Assembly (NCBI RefSeq): GCF_030056665.1
Contig: NZ_JASHIG010000016.1
Direction: 5' to 3' (one strand)
DNA from: Flectobacillus roseus
Lineage (GTDB): Bacteria; Bacteroidota; Bacteroidia; Cytophagales; Spirosomataceae
DNA length: 64,000 bases
Position numbers and translations under genes: made by a program. The notes under the pieces are model-generated. The model was not told where the DNA came from and did not search any database. It saw only the letters and a program-made list of their open reading frames with translations. Positions 51,501 to 61,271 of the stretch are shown in pieces. The stretch's first letter is position 1. Every line of letters begins with the position of its first letter.

Positions 51501-52659
51501 GGTCGAGTAAGGTCAAACCACTATTACTACCAACCCAAATACGGTCGTTGGTTTCGCAACTGATAGAGGTCACACGATTACTTAATAAACTTTGTGGTGA
51601 GTTAGATTTATGACGATATAAAGCAAATTTTGAATGACGACTATAATGTACATTGACGCCACCTTCCCAAGTCCCAATCCATATATTATTGTCTCTATCG
51701 ACACATAATGACATGATGGAAAACGAGCTTAATCCAGTATCTGAATCAAGATTTGCCTGTACACGAGAGATATTGGCAAAGTCAGAACTTTTGACCAAAA
51801 TGGCACCGTTGTCTGTTCCAATCCATAATGTACCTTCCTTATCACGTACCATAGAGGTAATGATGTTTTCTTTGTCCGTTACATAAGGATTGTACAGTAG
51901 CCGCGTGAATTGTTTGGTACGAATGTCAAATTTATAAAGACCATTGCCACGAGTTCCGACCAACAAATCGCCATTGAGGTCTTCAAATAAACAATTGATT
52001 TGATTTTTTTGAGGTGGTAACTCGTTTTCCAGCCTAAAAGTATGCGCTTTTCGCTGAGCATCGAGCATGGTCATTACGCCATAGTGCCCCCCAAGCCAAA
52101 GGTTGCCTCTTTTATCTTTATAAAAACGAGTAATATCATTGGCATTGAGCTGACGAGATTCTGTTAGACGCCAAGCAATGGTATTATCTTCGAGATTGAA
52201 ACACAGCAAACCATAGCCATAGGTAGCTGCCCAAATTTTGCGGTCTTTGGTAGCGACAATGCCCGAAATACTTCGATCACTAATATTAGATTGATATTTG
52301 GCTTGCTTGAAGCGAATAAATTTTCCTGAAGCTACATCTAGCTTATTGACACCACCATTGATTGTCCCAATCCATAAATTACCGTCGGGGTCTTCGGTGA
52401 TACAAGAAATATTACTACTAGAAATAGAATTAGGGTCGTCAAAATCGTGACGATACACGGTGAAGCTGTAGCCATCGTACTTATTGAGACCATCTGAAGT
52501 GGCAAACCAAAGAAAGCCTTTACTATCTTGAAAAATATTGAAAGCAGTGCTTTGAGAAAGACCATGCTGAGTACCAATACGGTTAAACCTCAGTTGCCCT
52601 GTGGTTGTGTGTACGTATTGTAGTATTATCAATATAATCAGTAAACTTCTGACTTTCAT
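48583..52659 (-). CDS. Hybrid two-component system protein (HTCS)
   Basis: A 1358-residue one-protein sensor-regulator. Signal peptide 1-22; two beta-propellers of repeated WxGT/NLWIGT motifs (about 30-690); a Y_Y_Y domain near 700-785; membrane segment WWAFFLYAMMLVAGLVFL (about 795); histidine kinase with ISHEFRTPLTLI (about 850) and ATPase motifs TNLLSNAFKYTPEKG and DTGSGIS; receiver domain with aspartate in ISDWMMPELTGVEF (about 1158); C-terminal AraC helix-turn-helix. Such proteins usually control carbohydrate-use loci; no SusCD pair is adjacent here, so its target is elsewhere or is the neighbouring regulators. Confidence 0.9.
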   Translation of the reverse strand: MKVRSLLIILIILQYVHTTTGQLRFNRIGTQHGLSQSTAFNIFQDSKGFLWFATSDGLNKYDGYSFTVYRHDFDDPNSISSSNISCITEDPDGNLWIGTINGGVNKLDVASGKFIRFKQAKYQSNISDRSISGIVATKDRKIWAATYGYGLLCFNLEDNTIAWRLTESRQLNANDITRFYKDKRGNLWLGGHYGVMTMLDAQRKAHTFRLENELPPQKNQINCLFEDLNGDLLVGTRGNGLYKFDIRTKQFTRLLYNPYVTDKENIITSMVRDKEGTLWIGTDNGAILVKSSDFANISRVQANLDSDTGLSSFSIMSLCVDRDNNIWIGTWEGGVNVHYSRHSKFALYRHKSNSPQSLLSNRVTSISCETNDRIWVGSNSGLTLLDRANNQFTHYINDQESAKIQNNNDIVFLQHDRDGDMFVGVWGVGLRLLKKGSGGFENFTYSRGKYGMNMTAIALSRYPNKVWLGTQGSGVLLFDKQAKTFTPIPELNKVGRLLGVNVNSLMEDFLGNLWVGSNNNGIFAYNPRTRRVTHYQQTDAEGSLRGSAVLRIFQDSRKRIWVGTNGGGLNLFYPNTRTFKSLTVKDGLPNNAVKGIMEDGHQNLWLATNEGLAVFDTKKWKFKNFAESDGLQGKEFLINAYAKNQKGDMFFGGTGGLNVFNPDSLKGSNEVPHIYLTGVKLFNKPVFIGEDSPLEQDISVTKEIVFKSSQNVFAIDYVALDFQQLKNNQYAYIMEGFDQDWNYVGKQRTASYTNLNPGTYTFKVKATNNDGVWNEKPAEIQVVVLPPWYRTWWAFFLYAMMLVAGLVFLRRMIEMRERFKSDLRLKEKEKEQIRELDKLKTNFFTNISHEFRTPLTLIISPLERFFAENPDLPEKQKSQFKLIHRNAKQLLKLINQLLDLSKLEAGKFTPEISQSDIVEFLEKLTSSFKNLAEQKQIDLSFVTEPKQLMAFYDADILEKVVTNLLSNAFKYTPEKGKIEVILEPISQLEGQLDKVQILVKDTGSGISPQHISNIFNRFYQIQESTQPQIVGTGVGLALCKELILLHRGDISVASIPQEGSTFKVILPVSANSFERSWIKETTKEIGIETPTILKKAVSKNDKVNVNSEKPIVLIAEDNEELREYIKEVLSENFEVLEADNGKLAWEKALNFIPDLIISDWMMPELTGVEFCGLVKENVKTSHIPVIILTSKSNNESKIVGWEVGADDYITKPFNANLLEVRVKNLLEIRRKLRERFTQEVEIQPKEITLNTADEHFLERAIRTVEENIDNPAFDIQQLESELKMSNMQLYRKLKSLTNLSGNEFIRNIRLKRAVQLLETESYTVSEIAYKVGFNDPSYFTRIFKKEYGKSPSEMRDKV

Positions 52660-52776
52660 TAATTTAAACCTCCTTGATGCAATTTAAGGGTAAAAGCGCA
52701 ATTTTCGAAGCTTTTTTGCCTTTTGACTAAATCTCTTAGTTCATTGCTATCGTTCGCTCGATAAGATACGAATGTA

Positions 52777-53631
52777 TTAAAGTGAATTTCGTTGAATAAA
52801 GCGAATAGGTGTTTTGATATGTTCTTTTTTTCGTTGTAAAATTAAATTAGCTGCATGTCGACCAAGTTCTTCGTAATTGATGGTTACCACAGATATTCCT
52901 CCACATAAAACTTCTTTTAGAGGTGTTTCATTGTATGAAATAATACCAATATTTTCACCTAATGATAACTGGCGTTTGCTGCAAAGTTTCAGAATATCGG
53001 CAAGACCTTGTTCTGAAAGGATCAAAAATACTTGATTTGGTTTAACAACCTCTTCTTTTATTTCATTTATTACATGAAAGTCAAAAGAATATTGTTTTGC
53101 AAACTTCTGAATCCCCTCTTCCAGTGACTTGGCAATTGTATTGGATTCGTTCACAACCAAATTAATGGTTTGATATTTACTTAATGAATCTTTTATCTCC
53201 GAAAATATTCGTTGAATTCCCTCCTCAAAGTCGTGGTACACACAAGCATATTCACCTCGGATAAACTCGTTTCGTTTATCCAAAATTAGTAGTTTTTCCT
53301 TAGGAATACTATTAAGTGTTTTTAGAACATCTTCATGAAGATAAGACGAATGCAACAACACAGCCACATGATCGTATTCGGTAATTCTTTCTCGAATTAC
53401 TTGGTCGAAGTGCTGAGTTGACAGTGGTGTAACCTGATGAACATATACATCGACATGAGCTTTTTCTCCCAATTTTTCGAGAAAACTTTGGTAGATTTTA
53501 TCTTTAAAATCACTCAGTTTGTTAAAAACTAGCAGCACCTTCATGGAGGCGACACCAGTCTGATTGTCGAGAATAGTTTGAGGTTTTGTCACGTGTATAT
53601 GTGGGTACGATGGAATACTTTCTATTTTCAA
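52777..53631 (-). CDS. GntR-type effector domain without DNA-binding domain
   Basis: A 284-residue protein that resembles the sugar-binding-like effector part of the regulator at 54302: both contain K-tinlvv/KTLNLVL-type strands, a GF-F-V-like core, and both end in RNSL after a GGI-VV/GGITVI segment. The GntR winged helix present in the neighbour is absent; instead there is a short N-terminal extension (MKIESIPSYPHIHVTKPQTI). A role as a ligand-binding partner, or decay of a former regulator, is possible. Confidence 0.65.
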   Translation of the reverse strand: MKIESIPSYPHIHVTKPQTILDNQTGVASMKVLLVFNKLSDFKDKIYQSFLEKLGEKAHVDVYVHQVTPLSTQHFDQVIRERITEYDHVAVLLHSSYLHEDVLKTLNSIPKEKLLILDKRNEFIRGEYACVYHDFEEGIQRIFSEIKDSLSKYQTINLVVNESNTIAKSLEEGIQKFAKQYSFDFHVINEIKEEVVKPNQVFLILSEQGLADILKLCSKRQLSLGENIGIISYNETPLKEVLCGGISVVTINYEELGRHAANLILQRKKEHIKTPIRFIQRNSL

Positions 53632-53971
53632 ATCTCTATTTTTTTCTACTTACTCAAAAATACTCAGTAGGTAATATAGGTAATGTCCTGCACTATGCCG
53701 TAAATAAAATTTGAAGCATGACAGCCACCTACAGCAGGGCATTTCAGGACAGGTCTTGGATCATCGAAAGTCTACCTTTGACAGAAAGTTTTGGTTCAAA
53801 AACTTACTTCAACAATTCAATGAAGTTTTAAAGTTTTTGTTAATTAAAGTCCTTTACCTCTGGTCTAGGACTTTTTTGTTTTCAGGAATATTCCCAGAAA
53901 AATACAACTTCAACATTTCTACACTTTACTTGTAGCAAACCGTATTTTCTTCTGACATTTTTTACACAATC

Positions 53972-54055
53972 TGCAATATATGTCCTACCAGATTCAAAAA
54001 AAGAACTTTTTGCAAGATATGTACTAGTATTTGCCAAATGTGTCCTAACAGAATC
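53972..54055. repeat. Three imperfect 20-24-bp direct repeats, candidate operators
   Basis: Copies begin at 53972 (TGCAATATATGTCCTACCAG), 54011 (TGCAAGATATGTACTAG) and 54032 (TGCCAAATGTGTCCTAACAG). Two copies continue with A-T/A-TC. They lie in the 670-base non-coding region between two divergent GntR-type genes and upstream of 54302, where operators would be expected. The remainder of 53632-54301 shows no convincing gene. Confidence 0.5.
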
Positions 54056-54301
54056 GAGCAATAATGGTCTATCTTTGAATCATCAAAAAACTGGATTTTA
54101 TCATAATTTTTCGGTACTTATCCAATTCAGTAAAAAATTAAAAAAGCCCTTTTAGTCTTACCTCAATACAACTCGAAGGCATTTGAAACCTATCACAACT
54201 TTAGTAAATATCGTTATAAGGTAAACCAGTTTTTTGAGATCCCTTTTTCGTCGAGTACCCAATACCTTATAAAAACTATAGTAATTCCAAAAATTAACGT
54301 A

Positions 54302-55327
54302 ATGAAGACTTTTGTAGAATTTGCCCAAATTAAGCACGACTCAAAAACCCCGAAGTACCAACAATTGGTAAACTCGCTTTTGACCGATATTGAGTCGGGA
54401 GTCCTGAAAGTTGGAGAGCGTCTCCCTTCAATCAATGAAGCTAGCGAGGAGTGCTATCTTTCAAGAGACACCGTAGAACGTGCTTATGCCGAGTTACATC
54501 GTTTGGGTGTGATTACGTCTATCTTCAGAAAAGGTTATTTTATTTCTGGAAAATCTGCTCAAAAGAAAACTAAAGTTTTTTTCTTGGTTGGTAAAATCAC
54601 CGAAAGCAATAAAGCAATTTTTAATGCTTTTGTAAATGCATCAGGTAAAGAGGTAATTGTAGATATTTTTACTTATAACTACAAGAGCGATAATTTCCGC
54701 GAGATTATCAACAACCACCTAGGTAATTATCACTACTATGTGATTATGCCTCACTTAATCGAGGAAAACGAAGAAAATATCAAATGCCTCAAGAAAATTT
54801 CGGGCGAACGCTTGATTTTGTTGGACAAATCTCTCCAAAATCTTAACGGTACTAACTCTTCAATCGTAAATAATTCAGGCGAGGAGATTTGTAATGTTAT
54901 GCAAAGCCAGTTAGAGGTATTTAAGAAATATAAAACACTCAACTTGGTACTAACAGAAGAAGAATACTTCGATGCTGAGTTGATTACAGGTTTCCGTAAC
55001 TTCTGCGAAAATAATGGCTTCGATTTCCAAGTGTTGGATGGCTTAGAAGGCGAAGAAGTAGAAGAAGGAAATGCCTATTTGACGATGGATGATACCGATT
55101 TGGTATATGCTATCAAGTCGAGTACAACACAAGGATTTACTTTAGGAAAAGAAGTTGGCTTGATTTCACTCAATGATTCATGTTACAAAGAAATCCTTGC
55201 AGGTGGTATCACGGTAATTTCAAGTCCTTTAGAAGAAGTTGGCAAAATAGCAGCATCTGTTGTGGTTGAGGGCAAAAAAACCAGCACACAAATGCCAATG
55301 CAAATCATTTTAAGAAATTCATTATAA
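54302..55327 (+). CDS. GntR-family transcription regulator with effector domain
   Basis: A 341-residue regulator. The N-terminal winged helix (PKYQQLVNSLLTDIESGVLK, VGERLPSINEASEECYLSRD, TVERAYAELHRLGVI; residues about 15-80) is typical GntR. The C-terminal two-lobed domain resembles LacI-type periplasmic-binding folds (STTQGFTLGKEVGLISLND), ending RNSL. Such fusions in Bacteroidota regulate sugar genes. A direct-repeat array lies upstream. Confidence 0.85.
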   Translation: MKTFVEFAQIKHDSKTPKYQQLVNSLLTDIESGVLKVGERLPSINEASEECYLSRDTVERAYAELHRLGVITSIFRKGYFISGKSAQKKTKVFFLVGKITESNKAIFNAFVNASGKEVIVDIFTYNYKSDNFREIINNHLGNYHYYVIMPHLIEENEENIKCLKKISGERLILLDKSLQNLNGTNSSIVNNSGEEICNVMQSQLEVFKKYKTLNLVLTEEEYFDAELITGFRNFCENNGFDFQVLDGLEGEEVEEGNAYLTMDDTDLVYAIKSSTTQGFTLGKEVGLISLNDSCYKEILAGGITVISSPLEEVGKIAASVVVEGKKTSTQMPMQIILRNSL

Positions 55328-55348
55328 TAAGGTATATTAGAAAATAAT

Positions 55349-55382
55349 AAAGCAACTTTCCCTTGGATTGTTGCTTTTTTTT
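55349..55382 (+). terminator. Terminator of the GntR gene
   Basis: AAAGCAAC/GTTGCTTT with a long T run. Confidence 0.85.
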
Positions 55383-55387
55383 GTGCC

Positions 55388-56332
55388 TTATTTTTTGTCA
55401 TTCCAACCAATAAAATCAATATTCCTTTTCAGTCCCTCTAATTTGGTTCGTTTGACTGGTGATTTTTTAAAAACTTGGTTAAAAACCTCTGTGGTTATTT
55501 CATCCCAATCTTTATTGGTAAAATCTTTCAAGTCGGGGTGTAGATTAAAGAGGGGTTCTTTATGTGGTTTTGAAAAACGATTCCAAGGACAAACATCTTG
55601 GCAAACATCACAGCCAAACATCCAATTATCAAATTTACCTTTCATTTCGATAGGAATTGCGTCTTTGAGTTCAATGGTAAAATAGCTAATGCATTTTGAA
55701 CCGTTGACCACATAAGGTTCTACGATAGCCTCTGTTGGGCAGGCTTCGATACAACGTTTGCAAGTACCGCAAAAATCTTTGACAGGACCGTCAGGTTCTA
55801 GCTCCAAATCGATAATGAGTTCAGCAATAAAGAAAAAGCTACCGTGACCTTTATTAATAAGATTTGCATTTTTCCCAACCCAGCCTAAGCCTGACTTTTT
55901 GGCCCATGCTTTATCCATGACAGGGGCAGAATCCACAAAAGCACGCCCTCCTACTTCACCAATGTTTTCTTGAATAAAATCAAGCAACTGTTTGAGTTTG
56001 TCTTTTATCACAAAATGATAATCCATTCCGTAGGCATACTTGGAGATTTTATAGTCTTCCTCGTTTTCAGAAAGCTTTTCCTCTGGGTAATAATTATAAA
56101 GCAAAGACACTACCGACTTGGCATCATCGACCAACAAGCGAGGGTCGAGCCGTTTATCAAAGTGATTTTCCATGTAGGTCATCGCACCATGATAATTATT
56201 GTTTAGCCACTTTTCTAATCGAGGTGCTTCTTCTTCCAAAAAAGTAGCTTTTGATACCCCACAAAAATCAAATCCAAGCAATTTTGCTTGTTCTTTGATG
56301 AGTTGAGTATGATGTTGTCGAAGTTGGTTCAT
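55388..56332 (-). CDS. queG: Epoxyqueuosine reductase
   Basis: A 314-residue enzyme of the last step of tRNA queuosine synthesis. Two ferredoxin-type 4Fe-4S clusters are visible: CGTCKRCIEACPTEAI (about 190) and GCDVCQDVCPWN (about 240). YMENHFDKRLDPRLL and SKYAYGMDYH match the cobalamin-binding reductase part. Length suits QueG without a HEAT domain. Isolated gene. Confidence 0.9.
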   Translation of the reverse strand: MNQLRQHHTQLIKEQAKLLGFDFCGVSKATFLEEEAPRLEKWLNNNYHGAMTYMENHFDKRLDPRLLVDDAKSVVSLLYNYYPEEKLSENEEDYKISKYAYGMDYHFVIKDKLKQLLDFIQENIGEVGGRAFVDSAPVMDKAWAKKSGLGWVGKNANLINKGHGSFFFIAELIIDLELEPDGPVKDFCGTCKRCIEACPTEAIVEPYVVNGSKCISYFTIELKDAIPIEMKGKFDNWMFGCDVCQDVCPWNRFSKPHKEPLFNLHPDLKDFTNKDWDEITTEVFNQVFKKSPVKRTKLEGLKRNIDFIGWNDKK

Positions 56333-56591
56333 AATATCAAAAGCCCGTTTGTTCTATTACAAAGGTAGTTTGGAATTGTGAAACTTGAAAAATCAGGTGA
56401 TAATCTGTAATTTTGATAGAGTTTCAGTTATCTCTAATGCCATAGGTTAGTTATTTCACATCTCTAAGTACCCATTCGAATAATTAAAAATCAGCATCCT
56501 TTTTATTTTTGAAGCATCCAATTTCAAGAAAAAAATGTCTTTATTAGTATACTCACAAAATTCACATCTGGCAGATAAAATCATAAATTGT

Positions 56592-59500
56592 ATGAGAAGA
56601 AGTTTATTACTCCTATCACTGATGATAATTAGTTCATTAGGCCTCGTAGGTCAGGTTATTGGCACTACCAACTTTTCGGCATTGCCAAGGGATTATCAGT
56701 TGTATCCTCGAAACAACAACAACCAAGGACTAGTCACAATCAAAGGATCAACAACTAATCAAAATACCAATTATTACTCCGTTGTAGTAAACCGAGATAA
56801 TGCAAAATATCTTTACCAAAAAGCAAGCGTTAACCTTTCATCTTCCTTACAGGGTATTTTTGCCTTCCCGAATATTTTTATCAAAGCCGAAAAATCTAAT
56901 TATGATTTCTACATTTACCAAGTATTAAAATCAGGAGACTCAACTCTAATCACCCAAGCAAAAAATGTTGTTGCGGGCGATGTAATTGTTCTTACTGGGC
57001 AATCTAATTCGACGGGGTCATTCAAGGATTCTCGGACGAATCCTTTTTGTAGGACATTTGGTAAAATTACGGACATGTTTAACACAGCATATTATAATTC
57101 AGCAGATACACTTTGGGCAATTTCAAATCAGGAGTCTTACACATATGGGGTTGGTACAATGGGATTTGAATTGCAAAAGCTCATATTAGATAATTATGAA
57201 GTACCCACTTGTCTTATTAATGGAGGAACCCATTGGAGTGGTGCCCAACAACATGCAATTCGCACAGCAGATAAACCCACAGACTTGACTAATACCTATG
57301 GAAGATTGCTATATCGTATACAAAAAGCAGGATTGCAAAATGCGGTTAAAGCATTTATTTACAGACAAGGAGAAAGTGAAGCCTACGGCGAAGGAAGTAA
57401 CTTCAAGAAATACTTCAATATCATTTTATCTAATCTTGCTCAAGATTTACCTTCTATAAAAAAGCTCTATCTTTTTCAGATTGATATTATTGAAAATGCT
57501 GTAGGGTATGCACCCTTTGTCCGTGAAGAACAAAGAGAATTTGGCATTACAAACCCTTCTCTCATTGATGTAGTTCCCTCTATTGGCACAGTAGGTTTCG
57601 ACGGGTTACATTACTCTACCGAAGGATACCAGCAAAATGGAGAAGAACTGTTTAGACTCTATAAAAGAGATTTTTTAGGTGCCATAGACGACGGAAACTT
57701 CTCTGCGCCAAATATACAAAAGGCCTATTATACCACACCTCAAAGAAATCAGATTGCCGTTATTTTTCAGAAAGGACAATTACTCAAATGGCCAGAAAAT
57801 GTTAATGGCTTGAACATGATAGATTTTTTTTATCTCAACGGAACAAACGGGCATTTCAAATCATGGACTATCTACAAAAATGCTATCTTATTTGATTTAT
57901 ACAATACCAATCCCTCTACTACAATTGGCTACTTACCCCCTATTGTGAATAAAGGAGACCCTTTGTTTCCATATGTGGGTCCATATATTACCAACCAGTC
58001 AGGAATGCGTGCGCTTAGTTTTTATCAATATCCTATTGGAGAGTATGACCCCAAAAACGTGATTCCAGGCAATACAGACCCTGTTATTTCATTTAGTAAA
58101 ATTCCTCAAAACTTACAGATGTTTCCTCGTAATAGCAATAATACTTCTGAAATAGAGGTAAAGGCTAGCTTACAAGAAGCTCCAATAAAGTATGATTATG
58201 TCTCTATTTTAACCAAAAGAAGTAGTGTCAATTATAGCTATACCAAAGCGGCATTGAACTACAACAATGGCAAAACTGATTTTAGTTTAAAAACTACTAT
58301 CAAAGCTGAACTAGCTACTTATGGCTTCAGTATCTATGCCGTAACAGGCTCTGACTCTGTTTTGCTAGCCACAAGAACCGATTTGGCATCTGGTGATTTC
58401 TTTACGGTAATGGGACAAACAAATGCCAAAGCATGGCATACCGAAAATAATACTGTAACCTATAACTACTACAGTCCTTATTGCCGAACTTTTGGTTCAA
58501 AAGCAAATACCAATTATGCTTTGTCTGATACAACATGGAAAATAAGCGGAGATGTTCGTTCGGAGGTTGGTGTTTGGGCTATGGAGCTACAAAGAAAATT
58601 GGCTCAACAATATGGTATTCCTAGTACTATTATAAATGAATCTGCCATCACAACTCCTCTATCTCAGCAAAACATAACCAATTCGACAGGGGATGATATT
58701 AGTTCTGTTTATGGACGATTATTATACAGGGTAAAAAAAGCTGGAGTTGGTAGCCAGCTCAAAGCTGCCTTTTGGTGGGGAGGAGATGTTGAGGCGCGTA
58801 GTGCCGCCAGTACTTCCTATCCTAATGAGTTTGATAAACTTTACAAACGTCTGAGGAGTGATTTCCCTAGCACTATCCCACTTTATACCTTCCAGAGTAA
58901 TATTTATTACAATGGAGTGCAAGATGCTGGTAAAATGCGTGATTTCCAGAGAACTATTGCTAATAACTACGCCAATACAAAGGTATTTTCAAGTCTAGGT
59001 TACGATGGGTTTAATGGCGTTTCAGGTCAATATTCATTAGAAGGTTATACGCAAATAGCCAATACTCTTTGGAATACCATCAACAATGATTTGTATGCCA
59101 CCACCAAGGCTAATATTTCAACCAGCCCGCAGGTCCAGAAAGCTTTTTACACTGATGCCAACAAGAAAGAAGTTACAGTCATTTTTGAAGAAGGACAAAC
59201 CCTCGTATGGCCGAACGATGTAGACCAAAATGGCAATAAATATGAGATGCGTTTTTACTTCTATCAAGATAAATCGTCGGCAGATATGGGTAGCGGAAGT
59301 GTAAATCAAAACCGTCTAACACTCACTAGTAATACCAGTAGTTCAGCCAAGACGTTGACTTATCTTCCAGATTTCATGCCATCTAGTGGTAATACATTCG
59401 ATACGAGAGTAACATTTAATGGTCCATTTCTCAAAAACTCACAAGGTCTAACAGCTTTTAGTTTCAAAGACTTTCCAATAGCTGATGCCTTAAATAGTCC

Positions 59501-60566
59501 TGTGTTGTCAGTCAGCAAAGTAACAGCTACCTCTCTGGATATTACTTGGCCAGCTATTGCAACCGCAACGAGCTATATCATTGAAATCTATAAGGCAGGT
59601 AATAATACTTTACTAAAACAGAATATTGTTTCAGGCACCACACTGAGTGTGTCATTCACTGGTTTGGAGGATAAAACGCAGTACACTGTCAAGGCTAAAG
59701 TTATCTCAGCGGCGTCCGAATCGCCATACAGCTCTATAACAGCACTTACTTTCAATGCTCTAAAAGCTCCAACCTTCACAGGAAATGCAACTTACTATAA
59801 TGCAAATCAATTAAATTGGGGAACTACTGACACCGATGTTACTGGTTTCATACTTGAACGTAAAACACCCGATGTATCAAACTACACAGTAATACTTCAG
59901 CCCAATGCTGGAACAAATTCATTCGCAGATATCAATCTTACTGCTAATACCACGTATCAATATCGTATCAAAAGTAAGAATACAGTAACCGAGTCACCCT
60001 ATACAATGCTGGAAATAAAAACGCCGGCATTACTTAATACTCCGGCACTTAAAGCAACAGCCGCTAGTGAATTTAGTATTAAATTGACATGGGATAATAT
60101 CGGTGGTACCAATACCTATCAAATTGAAAAAGACGCAGGCAATAATAGTTTTCAAGTCTTGACCAAAACCGATGGTAATACCATAACTTTCACAGATACT
60201 AAACTTGAAGCGAATACCACGTATAATTACAGAATTAAAGCTTTTTCAAGTTTCTCTGAATCTAATTATGCCTTTGCCTCTGCTACAACCTTGATTATTT
60301 TAGGATTTGACGACCCAAGTTTTAGCAAAACCCTATTGTATCCTAACCCCAATAATGGGAAGTTTATAGTAAAGTTTGAAAAACCTTACTCTGGCGAGCT
60401 ACGTGTGATAGATTATTTAGGACGTGAAAACTACAATGCTAAGCTAAATCAAAGCACTGAAAAAGAGCTAGATTTATCACATTTACCTTCTGGCAATTAC
60501 TTTATTAATTGTCAATCAGGAAATGTCTGGCACACAATAAAATTCCAGCTCATTCAGAATCCTTAA
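56592..60566 (+). CDS. Large T9SS-exported SGNH-esterase-like protein, tandem domains
   Basis: A 1324-residue secreted protein. Signal peptide MRRSLLLLSLMIISSLGLVG. First SGNH/sialate-O-acetylesterase-like unit: VLTGQSNSTGSF (about 136) and GFDGLHYSTEGY (about 335) supply Ser and Asp-His. Second unit: VMGQTNAKAW (about 607) and GYDGFNGVSG (about 803) lack the serine and histidine. Three fibronectin-III modules follow (about 985-1240). The C-terminus (LYPNPNNGKFIVKFEKPYSG ... DLSHLPSGNYFI) is a type IX secretion sorting domain. Possible role: removal of acetyl groups from external glycans. An ATG at 56535 is in frame but the signal peptide argues for 56592. Confidence 0.8.
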   Translation: MRRSLLLLSLMIISSLGLVGQVIGTTNFSALPRDYQLYPRNNNNQGLVTIKGSTTNQNTNYYSVVVNRDNAKYLYQKASVNLSSSLQGIFAFPNIFIKAEKSNYDFYIYQVLKSGDSTLITQAKNVVAGDVIVLTGQSNSTGSFKDSRTNPFCRTFGKITDMFNTAYYNSADTLWAISNQESYTYGVGTMGFELQKLILDNYEVPTCLINGGTHWSGAQQHAIRTADKPTDLTNTYGRLLYRIQKAGLQNAVKAFIYRQGESEAYGEGSNFKKYFNIILSNLAQDLPSIKKLYLFQIDIIENAVGYAPFVREEQREFGITNPSLIDVVPSIGTVGFDGLHYSTEGYQQNGEELFRLYKRDFLGAIDDGNFSAPNIQKAYYTTPQRNQIAVIFQKGQLLKWPENVNGLNMIDFFYLNGTNGHFKSWTIYKNAILFDLYNTNPSTTIGYLPPIVNKGDPLFPYVGPYITNQSGMRALSFYQYPIGEYDPKNVIPGNTDPVISFSKIPQNLQMFPRNSNNTSEIEVKASLQEAPIKYDYVSILTKRSSVNYSYTKAALNYNNGKTDFSLKTTIKAELATYGFSIYAVTGSDSVLLATRTDLASGDFFTVMGQTNAKAWHTENNTVTYNYYSPYCRTFGSKANTNYALSDTTWKISGDVRSEVGVWAMELQRKLAQQYGIPSTIINESAITTPLSQQNITNSTGDDISSVYGRLLYRVKKAGVGSQLKAAFWWGGDVEARSAASTSYPNEFDKLYKRLRSDFPSTIPLYTFQSNIYYNGVQDAGKMRDFQRTIANNYANTKVFSSLGYDGFNGVSGQYSLEGYTQIANTLWNTINNDLYATTKANISTSPQVQKAFYTDANKKEVTVIFEEGQTLVWPNDVDQNGNKYEMRFYFYQDKSSADMGSGSVNQNRLTLTSNTSSSAKTLTYLPDFMPSSGNTFDTRVTFNGPFLKNSQGLTAFSFKDFPIADALNSPVLSVSKVTATSLDITWPAIATATSYIIEIYKAGNNTLLKQNIVSGTTLSVSFTGLEDKTQYTVKAKVISAASESPYSSITALTFNALKAPTFTGNATYYNANQLNWGTTDTDVTGFILERKTPDVSNYTVILQPNAGTNSFADINLTANTTYQYRIKSKNTVTESPYTMLEIKTPALLNTPALKATAASEFSIKLTWDNIGGTNTYQIEKDAGNNSFQVLTKTDGNTITFTDTKLEANTTYNYRIKAFSSFSESNYAFASATTLIILGFDDPSFSKTLLYPNPNNGKFIVKFEKPYSGELRVIDYLGRENYNAKLNQSTEKELDLSHLPSGNYFINCQSGNVWHTIKFQLIQNP

Positions 60567-60605
60567 AACTTTTCAACTGAAAACTGACATTCGGGAGAAA
60601 AGCCG

Positions 60606-60641
60606 TAACTTTGTAATTCTCTAAATCTGCCAAGTTGGCAG
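60606..60641 (+). promoter_or_regulatory. grpE promoter box and palindrome
   Basis: A TAACTTTG -7-type box (60606-60613) is followed by the inverted repeat CTGCCAA-G-TTGGCAG (60627-60641) in the leader of grpE. The core TGCCA-N3-TGGCA recurs between grpE and dnaJ. Confidence 0.6.
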
Positions 60642-60651
60642 AAATCATGAA

Positions 60652-61260
60652 ATGGCAAAAAAATTGAACATTTTTCAGAAAATTAAAAATAAAGCGAAAA
60701 GTTCACTGAATATGGAAAATAAAGAGGAATTACAGGCGGAAGAACAAGTTTTACAACAAGATACTGACAATCAGACAGTCGGAACAGAAGAAAATACTCC
60801 AGAAGTAGAAAATAAAGAAGCTAGTCAATTAGAGAATTTATCCATCGAATTGGCAGAGTTGAAAGATAAATATATTAGATTATATTCTGACTTTGATAAC
60901 TTCCGTAAGCGTACTGCAAAGGAAAAATTGGATATGATTCAATCAGCATCTGAAGGAGTAATCAGAGATATTCTTCCAGTGGTTGACGATATCGAAAGAG
61001 CAGTTGCGAATGCACAAGAAGGCGAAATTTCAGAAGGCGTTACTTTGATTTTCAATAAGCTAAATCATGCGCTTACCAGCAAAGGCTTAAAACCAATGGA
61101 CGCAAAAGGTGATGTATTTAATCCAGATTTACACGAGGCTATTACCCAATTCCCTTCTCCTACAGAGGAAGATAAAGGTAAAGTATTCGATGTAATCGAA
61201 AAAGGATATTACCTCAATGACAAGGTAATTAGATTTGCAAAAGTTGTAGTGGCTAACTAA
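60652..61260 (+). CDS. grpE: Nucleotide exchange factor GrpE
   Basis: A 202-residue DnaK cofactor. An acidic, Glu/Gln-rich N-terminal coiled coil precedes the conserved core: YSDFDNFRKRTAKEKLDMIQ (about 80-100), then ILPVVDDIERAV and VIEKGYYLNDKVIRFAKVVV at the end. With DnaJ downstream (49 bases) it forms the stress-chaperone pair. Confidence 0.95.
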   Translation: MAKKLNIFQKIKNKAKSSLNMENKEELQAEEQVLQQDTDNQTVGTEENTPEVENKEASQLENLSIELAELKDKYIRLYSDFDNFRKRTAKEKLDMIQSASEGVIRDILPVVDDIERAVANAQEGEISEGVTLIFNKLNHALTSKGLKPMDAKGDVFNPDLHEAITQFPSPTEEDKGKVFDVIEKGYYLNDKVIRFAKVVVAN

Positions 61261-61271
61261 CATATCATGAC

